Positions 1 through 8,987 of a stretch of 64,000 nucleotides of DNA are shown here, in pieces. The first letter of the stretch is position 1. Every line of letters starts with the position of its first letter. The position numbers were made by a program, and so were the translations under genes. This stretch comes from Rhodocyclales bacterium (GTDB lineage: Bacteria > Pseudomonadota > Gammaproteobacteria > Burkholderiales > Rhodocyclaceae), in contig JAPLQX010000046.1 in the NCBI GenBank assembly GCA_026399435.1, positions 1-64,000 on the forward strand, read 5' to 3'. The notes beneath the pieces were generated by a model. The model ran no database searches, was not told the DNA's origin, and saw only the letters and a program-made list of their open reading frames with translations.

Positions 1-256
<256 letters not shown>

Positions 257-282
257 TTATATCTCCTGTAATTCTGTCTTGA

Positions 283-573
283 TTAGAGCTCAACAACGCC
301 CATGATGTCTTCTTCACGCATGACCAGCAGCTCTTCGCCATCAACCTTGACGGTCTGGCCGGAGTACTTGCCGAACAGCACGCGGTCGCCGACCTTGAGT
401 GCCATGGGACGAACCTTGCCATCGTCCTGAATCTTGCCGGAGCCGACAGACTTGACTTCGCCCTGATCGGGCTTCTCGGCGGCGTTGTCGGGAATGACGA
501 TTCCTGAAGCGGTTTTCTTCTCTTCTTCGAGACGCTTGACGATAACGCGGTCATGCAAAGGACGGATTTTCAT
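283..573 (-). CDS. groES: Co-chaperonin GroES
   Basis: GroES is the 10-kDa heptameric lid of the GroEL chamber. The 96-residue product has the normal family length. It starts [18 protein letters not shown] and contains the mobile-loop region ([18 protein letters not shown]) that binds GroEL, then the beta-barrel segments [12 protein letters not shown] and [15 protein letters not shown] 573 is preceded by AGAGGAG. It is the first gene of the groES-groEL operon, and transcription should be repressed by HrcA at the CIRCE element 87 nt upstream of the start. Confidence 0.98.
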   Translation of the reverse strand: MKIRPLHDRVIVKRLEEEKKTASGIVIPDNAAEKPDQGEVKSVGSGKIQDDGKVRPMALKVGDRVLFGKYSGQTVKVDGEELLVMREEDIMGVVEL

Positions 574-659
574 GGGGTTGATCTCCTCTTAAGCTGGGTT
601 GGTACAGAAAAAAGCCGGTGCGGGCGGGCCGCGGGTCTGAGTCGGGCGGAGGCAAGCTA

Positions 660-686
660 TTAGCACTCATCGCCAACGAGTGCTAA
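660..686. promoter_or_regulatory. CIRCE operator (HrcA binding site)
   Basis: A perfect inverted repeat TTAGCACTC-N9-GAGTGCTAA (arms 660-668 and 678-686, spacer 669-677) matches the CIRCE consensus without a mismatch. CIRCE is bound by the repressor HrcA and lowers groESL transcription until heat stress. It overlaps the -10 box and probable start of the groES promoter, the expected geometry for repression. Confidence 0.95.
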
Positions 687-714
687 TAATAGGGCCTAAC
701 GGCCCATTCTTCAA
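686..714 (-). promoter_or_regulatory. Sigma-70-type promoter of groESL
   Basis: On the minus strand TTGAAG (plus 709-714) and TATTAT (plus 686-691) are separated by 17 nt, a good sigma-70 promoter. The last base of the -10 box is the first base of CIRCE. A CTTGAA...CCCTATTA reading, similar to a sigma-32 promoter, overlaps the same bases, so dual control cannot be excluded from sequence alone. Confidence 0.7.
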
Positions 715-735
715 GGGGCGGCTGAAAGAAATGCT

Positions 736-1593
736 TCAGACCAGCCGGTTATCGCGGTAGTCGGCGATGGCCTGTTCGATTTCCTCGCGGCTATTCATCA
801 CGAAGGGACCGTACTGGACCACTGGCTCGCGCAGCGGCCGGGCGGCCAGCAGCAGGAAGCTGGCAGAACCATCGTCAGCATGGATTTCCACCGACTCGCC
901 GGTCGAGAGCACGCCGGCATCCTGCGCCGCCAAGCGACGGGAATCGCCAGCGGGACCGATGCTCAGGCTTGCCTCGTAGGCGTAGACGAAGGCGCTGTGG
1001 CCGTCCGGCAGGACCTGGGTGAAGTCGCCGCCCGCGGGGAGACGCACGTCGATATAGAGCGCTTCGATCGATAGGCCCTGCACCGGGCCTGCGACCTCGC
1101 GGCCCGCGATCACGATGCCGCCCGCGATCACCCTGACCTCGCCGCCTCCGGGCAGGGCGGCGTGCGGAATCTCCTCGGGCCGGATGTCTCGATAGTGCGC
1201 CGGCTTCATCTTTTCCGCGGCCGGCAGGTTGATCCAGAGCTGGAAGCCGCGCATGCGCCCGCTCTCCTGTTGCGGCATTTCGGAATGGATAATGCCGCGC
1301 CCGGCCGTCATCCATTGCGCGCCGCCCGGCAGCAGATCGCCGCGGTTGCCCAGGTGGTCTTCGTGCAGCATGTGGCCGTCGAGCATGTAGGTGACGGTCT
1401 CGAAGCCGCGATGCGGATGGGGCGGGAAGCCGGCGATGTAATCGTCCGGGTCGTCGGTCGAAAACTCGTCGAGCATCAGGAAGGGATCGACGCGCGTCGA
1501 TGGCGACTGGCCCAGACTGCGGCGCAGGCTGACGCCTGCGCCGTCCGAGGTGGCGACGGAGTGGATGATCTGTTCCAAGCGGCGAATGGTCAT
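736..1593 (-). CDS. Pirin family protein (bicupin)
   Basis: A 285-residue pirin. Pirins are bicupin metalloproteins; some (YhhW type) act as quercetin 2,3-dioxygenases, others bind regulatory partners, so the substrate is open. The metal ligands of the N-terminal cupin are visible as His59 and His61 (FPPHPHRGFETVTYM) and His103 and Glu105 (GRGIIHSEMP), matching the canonical His-His-His-Glu set. The second cupin (about residues 165-275) is degenerate, as usual. ATG 1593 follows AGGAG. The gene is divergent from the NnrU gene, with a 132-nt shared upstream region, and stands alone. Confidence 0.9.
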   Translation of the reverse strand: MTIRRLEQIIHSVATSDGAGVSLRRSLGQSPSTRVDPFLMLDEFSTDDPDDYIAGFPPHPHRGFETVTYMLDGHMLHEDHLGNRGDLLPGGAQWMTAGRGIIHSEMPQQESGRMRGFQLWINLPAAEKMKPAHYRDIRPEEIPHAALPGGGEVRVIAGGIVIAGREVAGPVQGLSIEALYIDVRLPAGGDFTQVLPDGHSAFVYAYEASLSIGPAGDSRRLAAQDAGVLSTGESVEIHADDGSASFLLLAARPLREPVVQYGPFVMNSREEIEQAIADYRDNRLV

Positions 1594-1725
1594 TTGAATT
1601 CTCCTGGTGAAGATACTGCCAAGGTGAGCCCGGAAGGTTTATCACGAGGATACCGTCCGCGCCTTGGGCGCGGACACAAATCGCAAGTAAGATCACGGCA
1701 CTTCACTGTTGCAGAAAGAGTCACG

Positions 1726-2304
1726 ATGAGTCTCCTGATCCTCGGCCTGGTGCTTTTCCTCGCCGCCCATTCGGTGCGCATTTATGCCGACGACTGGCGC
1801 GAGGCGCAGATTGCCCGCCTGGGCGAAATACGTTGGAAAGGCGTGTACTCACTCATCTCCGCAGTTGGCCTGGGGCTGATCATCTGGGGTTACGGCATGG
1901 CTCGCGTGGACTCGCCCGTGCTGTGGCCGACGCCGAACTGGACGCGACATCTGGCTGCCACGCTGACCCTGCCGGCCTTCATCCTGCTGGTCGCCGCTTA
2001 CCTGCCCGGCACCCATATCAAGGCGCGAATCGGCCACCCGATGGTGGCGGGCGTCAAGATATGGGCAACGGCCCATCTGATCGCCAACGGCAATGTCTGC
2101 GATGCGGCTCTGTTCGGGTCATTTCTGATCTGGGCAGTGGTCGACTTCATTTCCGCGCGACGACGGGACCGGCTGGCAGGCCGCACGTATCCGGCGGGCG
2201 GCTGGTCACGCGATGCGATGGCGATTGCGATCGGCCTCGTCGCCTGGGTGCTGTTCGCCTTTTACGGTCACGCGTGGCTGATCGGGGTGCGACCCTTCGG
2301 CTAG
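1726..2304 (+). CDS. NnrU family integral membrane protein
   Basis: A 192-residue inner-membrane protein of the NnrU family. It was named from denitrification gene clusters, and related proteins act in other pathways, so the exact role here is unknown. Conserved family text includes LAAHSVRIYADDWR near the N-terminus and HPMVAGVKIWATAHLIANG in the middle, with five to six hydrophobic segments. ATG 1726 was chosen over upstream in-frame starts because it begins the first membrane segment and has GAAAGAG upstream. Its stop overlaps the stop of the convergent flavin reductase gene by three bases. Confidence 0.85.
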   Translation: MSLLILGLVLFLAAHSVRIYADDWREAQIARLGEIRWKGVYSLISAVGLGLIIWGYGMARVDSPVLWPTPNWTRHLAATLTLPAFILLVAAYLPGTHIKARIGHPMVAGVKIWATAHLIANGNVCDAALFGSFLIWAVVDFISARRRDRLAGRTYPAGGWSRDAMAIAIGLVAWVLFAFYGHAWLIGVRPFG

Positions 2305-2858
2305 ATGTCGAAGGCATCGCCGGTGGCGAAGAAACTGCCGCCGGCCTGATAGTGGATGCTGCGCTGCTGCTCATCGGGAAAATGCCAGCGGCCATTCGAA
2401 AATACTGCCGGATCGGCCCAAGCAGCGACCACTTCGGCAAGAAACAGGTCGTAGCTCTGCTGGATATGCGGCTCGGCAATCACGCGGCATTCGAGCCAGG
2501 CCAGGCAGCCTTCGATCAGCGGCGCGCCGACCATGCTGGCCGCCGCAGCACCGGCGCCGACTGTCGCGAACTTGTCGATCTCGCGCCCCGACCTCGTGCC
2601 GACCGCCAGCGTCAGCGCCGCCTGCTGCCGCGACGGCACATTGAGGACGAACTCGCCCGAGGCTTCGACCAGCTCACGGGTCAGGGTAGCCTTGTCGATC
2701 ACCACGGCCACCTTGGGCGGATCGAAATCGAGCGCCATGTTCCAGGCGGCGGCCATGACGTTGCGCCGCCCGGCGTGGGCACTGGACACCAGTACCGTCG
2801 GCCCGTGGTTGAGCAGCCGGTAGGCCTTGGGCAGCGGTACGGCGATGCGTGCGTTCAT
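2301..2858 (-). CDS. Flavin reductase family protein (FMN-binding split barrel)
   Basis: A 185-residue flavin reductase-like protein, which would bind FMN and transfer electrons from NAD(P)H to flavin or a partner. Family features are the early PTVLVSSAHAGRRNVMAAAWNMALDFDPPKVAVVID block and GEFVLNVPS, then GTRSGREIDKF. The start overlaps the stop of the acetoacetyl-CoA synthetase gene by four bases (ATGA), so the pair is translationally coupled. The physiological partner is unknown. A longer reading frame upstream was rejected because it overlaps the synthetase. Confidence 0.85.
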   Translation of the reverse strand: MNARIAVPLPKAYRLLNHGPTVLVSSAHAGRRNVMAAAWNMALDFDPPKVAVVIDKATLTRELVEASGEFVLNVPSRQQAALTLAVGTRSGREIDKFATVGAGAAAASMVGAPLIEGCLAWLECRVIAEPHIQQSYDLFLAEVVAAWADPAVFSNGRWHFPDEQQRSIHYQAGGSFFATGDAFDI

Positions 2859-4861
2859 GCTGCGGGCTCCGTCGCCTCGCCCTTTGCGGCGCGCTTTTTT
2901 GCCAATTCGACGAACCATTGCAGGCTGCCGGGATTGGCCATGGCATCGGGGTTGGCGATCTTGTCCAGGGCGTGGCCGAGCAGGAGCTTCTTCACCGGCA
3001 GTTCCATCTTCTTGCCCGACAAGGTGCGCGGAATCTCGGCCACCTGGAAGATCTCGTTGGGCACATGGCGCGCCGACAGCGCGACCTTGATCCGCTCGCG
3101 GATAGTGGCCTCAAGTTGCTGCGTCAATTCATGCTCCGGCCGCAACACGACAAAAAGCGGCATATAGGATTCGCGGCCGAGGAATTCGAGATCGACCACC
3201 AGGCTGTCGAGCACTTCCGGCAGTTCCTCTACGGCGCGATACAACTCGCTGGTGCCCATGCGGATGCCATGACGGTTGATGGTCGCATCCGAACGGCCGT
3301 AGATGATGGCGCCGCCGCGCGGCGTGATGCGCAGCCAGTCGCCGTGGCGCCAGACGCCGGGATACATGTCGAAGTAGCTCTCGCGGTAGCGGCGATCTTC
3401 CGGGTCGTTCCAGAACTTGAGCGGCATCGAGGGCATCGGCGCGCTGCACACCAGTTCGCCGACTTCGTCGATCAGCGGCTTGCCGGCTTCGTCGAAGGCC
3501 TCGACCTTGGCGCCGAGGCAGCGGCATTGCATCTCGCCCAGATACACCGGCAGCGTCGCCACGCCGCCAACGAAACAGCCGGCGAAATCGGTGCCGCCGG
3601 AAATCGGATTGATCCAGATATCCGGCCGCACGTGGTCATAGATCCACTGATAGCCTTCCGCCGGCAAGGGCGAGCCGGTCGAACCGACGGCGCGCAGGCG
3701 CGACAGATCGGCGACCTCTTTGGGTTCGACATGGGCCTTCAGGCAGGACATAAAGAACGCGGCGCCGGCGCCGAAGAACGTCACGCGGGTTTCGCCGACG
3801 AAGCGCCACAGGGCATTCCAGTCCGGCCAGCCGGGATTGCCGTCGTAGATGCAGATGGTGCTGCCCATCAACAGGCCGATCAGCTGGCAATTCCACATGA
3901 TCCAGCCGCTGCTCGAATACCAGTGGTAGTGGTCTTCCGGGCCGAGGTCGAGATGAAAGGCGCCGAGCTTGACCTGCTCGATGACGATGCCGCCATGCGA
4001 ATGCACGATGGGCTTGGGCAAGCCCGTGGTGCCCGAGGAATACACCACCCAGAGCGGATGGTCGAAGGGCACGTGCTCGACCTGCAGGGGCACATGGCCG
4101 GCCGTCGCGGCAACCCAGGTCATGCAGTGGGCGAACTCTTCCGGATCGGCTTGGGTATCGAGGCAGGGCAGCAGCACCATGTGGTCGATGCTGGGCAGTT
4201 CGGCCAGCAGTTCGTGGATCAGTTCGCGACGATCGTAGGACTTGCCGCCGTATTGGTAGCCGTCGACTGCGATCAGCACCTTCGGCGCGATCTGACGGAA
4301 GCGGTCGAGCACGGCGATGCTCCCCATGTCGGGCGAGCAGACCGACCAGATGGCGCCGAGACTCGCCGCAGCGAGGAAGGCCACGATGGTCTCGGGAATG
4401 TTGGGCAGATAGCCCACCACGCGGTCGCCGCGCCTGACGCCCATGCCGCGCAATGTTGCGGCCAGCGCGCCGACCTCACGCTGCAGTTCCGACCAGCTTA
4501 GCTCGCGGTCGAGGCCGGCCTCGTTGCGGGAAACAATCGCCGGTCGATCTGCCGTGGCATGGCGAAAGACCTGGTCGACGTAGTTCATCGTCACGCCGGG
4601 AAACCATTGCGCGCCGGGCATGCGCGGATCAGCCAGGACTCGCGTGCGCGGCGTCGCAGCGGGAATCGCAAAATAGTCCCAGACGGCGCCCCAGAAGGCT
4701 TCGAGGTCATCCACCGACCAGCGCCAGAGCGCGTCGTAGTCGGCGAATTTCAATCCGCGCTCGGCTGCCAGCCAGACGGTGAAGGCAGTGATCTTGGCCG
4801 CACGTATCGCCGCGGCTGATGGCTGCCACGCCGTTTGCAGGGCGTTTGCCGGATTTCCCAT
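2855..4861 (-). CDS. aacS: Acetoacetyl-CoA synthetase
   Basis: A 668-residue cytoplasmic adenylate-forming ligase that converts acetoacetate, ATP and CoA to acetoacetyl-CoA, linking ketone bodies and polyhydroxybutyrate breakdown to central carbon. The size and the N-terminal ACS-like region (FWGAVWDYFAI, GAQWFPGVTMNYVDQVFRH) fit AacS rather than acetyl-CoA synthetase. Catalytic motifs are the P-loop YSSGTTGLPKPIVHSHGG (about 265-282), the core motif YGRSDATINRHGIRMGTSE and the C-terminal TLSGKKMELPVKK with the acylation-target lysine. ATG 4861 has GAGGAGA upstream. It precedes and overlaps the flavin reductase gene and is divergent from dacB. Confidence 0.93.
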   Translation of the reverse strand: MGNPANALQTAWQPSAAAIRAAKITAFTVWLAAERGLKFADYDALWRWSVDDLEAFWGAVWDYFAIPAATPRTRVLADPRMPGAQWFPGVTMNYVDQVFRHATADRPAIVSRNEAGLDRELSWSELQREVGALAATLRGMGVRRGDRVVGYLPNIPETIVAFLAAASLGAIWSVCSPDMGSIAVLDRFRQIAPKVLIAVDGYQYGGKSYDRRELIHELLAELPSIDHMVLLPCLDTQADPEEFAHCMTWVAATAGHVPLQVEHVPFDHPLWVVYSSGTTGLPKPIVHSHGGIVIEQVKLGAFHLDLGPEDHYHWYSSSGWIMWNCQLIGLLMGSTICIYDGNPGWPDWNALWRFVGETRVTFFGAGAAFFMSCLKAHVEPKEVADLSRLRAVGSTGSPLPAEGYQWIYDHVRPDIWINPISGGTDFAGCFVGGVATLPVYLGEMQCRCLGAKVEAFDEAGKPLIDEVGELVCSAPMPSMPLKFWNDPEDRRYRESYFDMYPGVWRHGDWLRITPRGGAIIYGRSDATINRHGIRMGTSELYRAVEELPEVLDSLVVDLEFLGRESYMPLFVVLRPEHELTQQLEATIRERIKVALSARHVPNEIFQVAEIPRTLSGKKMELPVKKLLLGHALDKIANPDAMANPGSLQWFVELAKKRAAKGEATEPAA

Positions 4862-4908
4862 GCCTGATCTTCTCCTCGTTCTTTCGGCCGATTCTATAAG
4901 ATGTGAAC

Positions 4909-6339
4909 ATGCGAAACGTATTCCTCTCCCTGCTCTGCCTGTGGACGCTGCAGGCTGGCGCAAACGACCTGCCGGCCCCGGTGGCGCTGGCGCTCAAGAG
5001 CGCCAGCATTCCCGTGGCGGCGACCGCCGTCTGGGTCAGGGAAGTGGATGCCGCGATGCCGCGCGTCGCGGTAAATGCCCGTGCCGCGCTGAATCCCGCA
5101 TCGACCATGAAACTGCTCACCACCTACGCCGCCCTCGATTTGCTGGGCCCGGCCTATGTCTGGAAGACCGAGGCCTTCGCCACCGGCACCCTGACCGATG
5201 GCGTACTGACCGGCGACCTGCACCTGCGCGGCGGCGGCGATCCCAAGCTCACCTATGACCAGTTCGAGCGCCTGCTGCGACAGATACGCGCTCGCGGCAT
5301 CAGGGAGATTCGCGGCGATCTGGTGCTCGATCGCAGCGCATTTGCAATCAACGGCGCCGACCCCGGACGCTTCGACGCCCAGCCGATGCGTCCCTACAAC
5401 GTCGCCCCCGATGCCTTGCTGGTCAACTTCAAGGCGGTCACGCTGCAATTGATTCCCGATCCCGCGCAGAAGACATTAACGGTGACCATGGAACCGGCGC
5501 CGACCAATCTCGACCTCATCAACAAGATCACGCTGGGCAACGGAAACGGCAACGGCAATGGCTGCGGCGAATGGAGGGAACGCTTGCGTGCCGACACGTT
5601 CGCTCACGGCCTGACCACGCGGCTGGTACTGACCGGCATCTTCCCCCAAAGCTGCGGCGAGCAGCGCTGGAACATCGCCGTGCAGGAACACCCGCAATTC
5701 GTGCTCGGCGTTTTCCTCCAGCTCTGGGCCGAACTCGGCGGCTCGCTGACGGGCGGCGTCCGCGAAGACGCGGTGCCGGCCGATGCGCGCCCGATCGCCG
5801 TGCTGCCATCGCCGACTCTTGCCGAAGTGGTGCGCGACATCAACAAGTTTTCCAACAATGTCATGGCGCGCCAGCTGTATCTGACGCTCGGCATGGAAGC
5901 CGGGCGTCGCCCGGCCAGCGCCGACGACGCCGAAGCGGCGATCCGCTCCTGGCTCGACGCGCGGGGCCTGACCATGCCCGAACTGGTGCTGGAAAACGGC
6001 TCCGGCCTGTCACGGCGGGAACGGATTTCAGCGGAAAGCCTGGGGCGCCTGTTGCAGGCTGCCTGGCGCAGCGCGGTGATGCCCGAGCTGATGGCGTCCC
6101 TGCCGGTAACCGCGACCGACGGCACGATGAAGAAGCGCCTCAAGCAGAACGGCGTCGCCGGCCAAGCGCACATCAAGACCGGCTCGCTGGAGGGCGTACG
6201 CAGCCTTGCCGGTTATGTACTGGACAAGGGCGGGCGGCGCTGGATCGTGGTCTTCTTCGTCAACCACCTCAATGCCCAAGCGGCGCAGCCGGCGCAGGAT
6301 GCATTGTTGCAATGGGTATATGAACGAGGCGGGGTATGA
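4909..6339 (+). CDS. dacB: D-alanyl-D-alanine carboxypeptidase/endopeptidase (PBP4, peptidase S13)
   Basis: A 476-residue periplasmic PBP4-type enzyme that trims and opens peptidoglycan cross-links. A signal peptide (about residues 1-18) precedes the SxxK motif S65-T-M-K68 (NPASTMKLL). The second catalytic motif is SNN in NKFSNNVMARQLY and the third KTG in HIKTGSLEGVRS. A GTG at 4903 is an alternative start two codons upstream. A Gly-Asn run (LGNGNGNGNGCGE) in the middle comes from a hexanucleotide repeat at 5536-5559. The next gene overlaps its stop by four bases. Confidence 0.94.
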   Translation: MRNVFLSLLCLWTLQAGANDLPAPVALALKSASIPVAATAVWVREVDAAMPRVAVNARAALNPASTMKLLTTYAALDLLGPAYVWKTEAFATGTLTDGVLTGDLHLRGGGDPKLTYDQFERLLRQIRARGIREIRGDLVLDRSAFAINGADPGRFDAQPMRPYNVAPDALLVNFKAVTLQLIPDPAQKTLTVTMEPAPTNLDLINKITLGNGNGNGNGCGEWRERLRADTFAHGLTTRLVLTGIFPQSCGEQRWNIAVQEHPQFVLGVFLQLWAELGGSLTGGVREDAVPADARPIAVLPSPTLAEVVRDINKFSNNVMARQLYLTLGMEAGRRPASADDAEAAIRSWLDARGLTMPELVLENGSGLSRRERISAESLGRLLQAAWRSAVMPELMASLPVTATDGTMKKRLKQNGVAGQAHIKTGSLEGVRSLAGYVLDKGGRRWIVVFFVNHLNAQAAQPAQDALLQWVYERGGV

Positions 6340-6572
6340 AACGCGCCGCCCTGCTCGCCGCCGCCTTCGCCTACATGGTGCTGCTGATCGAAGCCATCCG
6401 TGCCGCCGTGGCTTGGTGGCACGGCGAGCTGACGCAACCGGGCTGGAGCGACATCGCGCTGATCGCCGCGCTGCCGGGGCTGGTCTGGATCTGGTGGCGC
6501 TACATCTCGCCCTTCGGGCGCCCCGACTGCCAGAAATGTGCCCTGCCGCCCGAGCCCGGCAAGCACTCCTGA
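6336..6572 (+). CDS. Small hypothetical membrane protein
   Basis: A 78-residue protein with two hydrophobic segments (about residues 4-26 and 40-57) and a short Cys-containing tail ([16 protein letters not shown]) that may sit in the cytoplasm. No family is recognised. The ATG overlaps the dacB stop (ATGA), and the C-terminal CxxC could bind metal or form a disulfide. Coding reality rests on the coupling to dacB, codon use like its neighbours and a membrane-like profile. Confidence 0.65.
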   Translation: MKRAALLAAAFAYMVLLIEAIRAAVAWWHGELTQPGWSDIALIAALPGLVWIWWRYISPFGRPDCQKCALPPEPGKHS

Positions 6573-6585
6573 TCCGCGCCGGCTG

Positions 6586-6972
6586 GTGAAACCCAAGACC
6601 CCGGAACCCTGTCCCTGCGGCCGTCCGCTGGCCTACACCGCGTGCTGCGGCCGCTACCATGCAGGCAGCCCCGCGCCCGATGCCGAATCGCTGATGCGCT
6701 CGCGCTACAGCGCCTATGTGCGAGGGCTGGAAGACTATCTGCTCGCCACCTGGCACGCCTCCACGCGCCCCGCCGCCTTGGACCTCGCTGCCGGGCCGCC
6801 GGCGAAATGGCTGGGGCTGGAAGTAAAGACCCGCTCCGAAAAAGGCGATGCCGCAAAGGTCGAGTTCGTCGCCCGCTGCCGGATCGGCGGCCGTGCCCTG
6901 CGGCTGCATGAAGTCAGCCGCTTCGTGCGCGAGGATGGTCGCTGGTATTACGTGGACGGCGTGATCGATTGA
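6586..6972 (+). CDS. YchJ family protein (SEC-C motif, NTF2-like)
   Basis: A 128-residue YchJ-like protein. The N-terminal [17 protein letters not shown] is a SEC-C zinc-binding motif, followed by the NTF2-like family block [23 protein letters not shown] and the C-terminal [18 protein letters not shown]. The function is unknown; the family has been linked to small-molecule or protein quality-control roles only by fold. GTG 6586 is the chosen start because the SEC-C motif begins a few residues later; an in-frame GTG/ATG further upstream would overlap the preceding gene. It lies in the dacB direction with a 13-nt gap. Confidence 0.85.
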   Translation: MKPKTPEPCPCGRPLAYTACCGRYHAGSPAPDAESLMRSRYSAYVRGLEDYLLATWHASTRPAALDLAAGPPAKWLGLEVKTRSEKGDAAKVEFVARCRIGGRALRLHEVSRFVREDGRWYYVDGVID

Positions 6973-6977
6973 GCCAT

Positions 6978-7063
6978 GCAACAACTTGTTGCAATTCCCC
7001 ATTGAACCAATCGGCGACGGCTCCATCTATGTTGATACAAACAACCAGAGCAAAGATGGAGCC
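6978..7063 (+). other. Palindrome and inverted repeat upstream of micro-ORFs
   Basis: A near-perfect palindrome, GCAACAA-C-TTGTTGC (6978-6992), is followed by a perfect 10-bp inverted repeat: GGCTCCATCT at 7019-7028 and AGATGGAGCC at 7054-7063, loop 25 nt. The second arm contains the ATG of the micro-ORF at 7056, so the hairpin could hide its start. The palindrome could be an operator. No family of regulator is assigned. Confidence 0.5.
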
Positions 7064-7127
7064 CAACATGCAGTCAGACGCAATTCTGAAATTCCTTACC
7101 GATTCGCGCCGCTACCTCGGCCGGTAA
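7056..7127 (+). CDS. Possible 23-residue leader peptide
   Basis: A short open frame reads MEPNMQSDAILKFLTDSRRYLGR and ends in TAA. A second in-frame ATG at 7068 gives a 19-residue form. It lies inside a 294-nt stretch (6973-7266) without any longer gene and is followed directly by two strong hairpins (7142-7195). The peptide has no known homologue that I recognise. It may be a regulatory leader peptide, or a chance ORF; the arrangement rather than the sequence is the argument. Confidence 0.35.
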   Translation: MEPNMQSDAILKFLTDSRRYLGR

Positions 7128-7141
7128 GGTCCAAGTCTCTT

Positions 7142-7195
7142 GGCGGCTGGTTCTCTCCTTCCAGCCGCCCGAAGGCTCCGCATGCGGGGCCTTCG
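7142..7195 (+). other. Tandem hairpins (possible attenuator or small RNA)
   Basis: Two adjacent stems: GGCGGCTGG (7142-7150) pairs with CCAGCCGCC (7161-7169), then CGAAGGCTCCGC (7170-7181) pairs with GCGGGGCCTTCG (7184-7195) with one G-T pair; the central bases must open to form a loop. There is no run of T after either, so a simple intrinsic terminator is unlikely. They sit between the micro-ORF ending at 7127 and the one starting at 7211. Confidence 0.5.
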
Positions 7196-7210
7196 CCCGT
7201 TAACAAGGAC

Positions 7211-7270
7211 GTGACCCTGGACATCGAAATTCCAGCCATTGAATCCCAGCAACACAGGAGCCGCAAATGA
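7211..7270 (+). CDS. Possible 19-residue micro-ORF coupled to the next gene
   Basis: GTG 7211, eight bases after an AAGGA-like site (AACAAGGAC), opens a frame reading MTLDIEIPAIESQQHRSRK. Its stop TGA overlaps the ATG of the next gene (ATGA at 7267-7270), which suggests translational coupling. No function is known. It could be an artefact, since the next gene has its own AGGAG site inside this frame. Confidence 0.35.
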   Translation: MTLDIEIPAIESQQHRSRK

Positions 7271-7452
7271 CCCGTCGCGCCATGAGCCTCATGGACGTTC
7301 TCGTGCCCCCCGGAAACGACTGGCTGAAGGAGCTTGCCCGCCGCAAGACCGATTTGCCGCCCGGTGTTCATATCGTGCGCTTCGGTGACGGCGACGATGA
7401 ATCGGCGACCGATGACGAAAGTTCCAACGCCAAGGCCCGACGCCGGAAGTAG
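7267..7452 (+). CDS. Small hypothetical protein (61 aa)
   Basis: A 61-residue soluble protein starting MTRRAMSLMDVLVPPGNDW with an acidic, Asp/Glu/Ser-rich middle (GDGDDESATDDESS) and a basic tail (KARRRK). It is preceded by a good AGGAG site (ACAGGAGCCGCAA before ATG). I do not recognise the family. The acidic/basic layout suggests a binding or assembly role but nothing specific. It is convergent with the lipocalin gene, from which it is separated by a GATTCCG...CGGAATC hairpin at 7466-7501. Confidence 0.6.
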   Translation: MTRRAMSLMDVLVPPGNDWLKELARRKTDLPPGVHIVRFGDGDDESATDDESSNAKARRRK

Positions 7453-7513
7453 ATGGCGGCCTGAGGATTCCGGTCCCGGCGCAATGCCGGCCCGCGGAAT
7501 CTGACCGCAGTGC

Positions 7514-8053
7514 TCAGGGCGCCTTGCCGGCGACGCCCTGAACAGTGTAATTCAGCTGCCTGAGGTCGAAGCCCTGAGTTGTCGCGGCCTTGAGCGCAGC
7601 TTCGAGCAGCTTCTTGTCGAGTTGCGGGGTCCGCGACAGGATCCAGAGGTATTTCCGGTTCGGATTGCCGACCACCGCCCAGCGATAGTCGGTATCGAGT
7701 CCGATTACCCAGTAGTCCGAGCGAAAAGGCCAGAAGAACGACACCTTGAGGCGCGCGTTGTTGCCGTCCGCCACAGCCCAGGCTTTGCCTCGCGCCTCGT
7801 CGAAGCCATCGGCTTTGCGGCAACAATTCGTGACCGACACCTCCCCTTCCGGTGTCAGCGCATATTCCGCAGTGGTGTCGCCAACGCAGTTGCGCTGGAA
7901 GAACATCGGGAAACTGGCGATCTCGTACCACTTGCCGACGTAGCGCGCGAGGTCCACCTCGGCGACGCTGGCCACCGGCACCTCCGCACGAACGGACAGC
8001 GCCAGACAGGCGAAGCTGGCGACGCAGGCGCGCAGCAGCAAGAGGCGGATCAA
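7514..8053 (-). CDS. blc: Lipocalin family protein (Blc type)
   Basis: A 179-residue lipocalin, an eight-stranded barrel that binds lipids in the envelope. The signature GKWYEIASFPMFFQRNCVG follows an N-terminal export signal (hydrophobic run about residues 3-20). Further family text is WPFRSDYWVIGLDTDYRWAVVGNPNRKYLWILSR. The best start is TTG 8053, ten bases after the stop of the glutathione peroxidase gene; no ATG is available before the signal peptide. E. coli Blc is an outer-membrane lipoprotein; a Cys lies in the signal region (ASFAC) but the lipobox is poor. The symbol is given by family resemblance. Confidence 0.82.
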   Translation of the reverse strand: MIRLLLLRACVASFACLALSVRAEVPVASVAEVDLARYVGKWYEIASFPMFFQRNCVGDTTAEYALTPEGEVSVTNCCRKADGFDEARGKAWAVADGNNARLKVSFFWPFRSDYWVIGLDTDYRWAVVGNPNRKYLWILSRTPQLDKKLLEAALKAATTQGFDLRQLNYTVQGVAGKAP

Positions 8054-8063
8054 GGGCGCCCGC

Positions 8064-8542
<479 letters not shown>

Positions 8543-8543
<1 letters not shown>

Positions 8544-8926
8544 CACTTCTCCTGGTCGAGTTTGACGGCGTAACGCTTGAGGTCGGCCAGTCGCACCACT
8601 TCCAGCGCGGCCAGGGACGTGGCTTCAAGCACCACCTGGGGCGCCTTGCCGGCCTCCAGAGCCTCCTGCCAGCGCGCGGAACACAGGCACCAGCGATCCC
8701 CCGGCTTCACACCGGGAAATTCGAACTCGGGATGCGGGGTGGACAGATCATTGCCGCGCGAGCGCGAGAAGGCCAGGAACTCGGCCGTGGCGATGATGCA
8801 AACGCCATGATTGCCAACGTCCTCCTCGGTCACCTGGCAGTCGCCAGTGCGGAAGAATCCGGTCATCGGATCGATGCTGCAGGGCTGCAGGACGCCGCCC
8901 AAAACATTCTTTGCCAGATCATGCAT
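8543..8926 (-). CDS. DUF2237 family protein
   Basis: A 127-residue DUF2237 protein. Family text: KNVLGGVLQPCSIDPMTGFFRTGDC near the N-terminus, then GNHGVCIIATAEFLAFSRSRGNDLSTP and PGDRWCLCSARWQEA, with conserved cysteines. The function is not established. ATG 8926 has TGGAGA upstream; a longer reading frame would start in the metK terminator and is unlikely. It is first in the operon with the peroxidase and lipocalin genes. Confidence 0.85.
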
Positions 8927-8987
8927 GTTGTTCTCCAGAGTCTTGGCAATTATCGACCCTGGGCGGCGCCGAATACTTGCGAAGGGC

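Noticed and set aside
2849-4501. A 550-codon plus-strand frame antisense to acetoacetyl-CoA synthetase
   Set aside because: Mirror frame of a high-G+C gene; no recognised domain and the minus frame is a complete AacS.
7466-7501. GATTCCG/CGGAATC hairpin between 7452 and 7514 as a terminator
   Set aside because: Inverted repeat is real but no T-run on either strand; kept only as a note.
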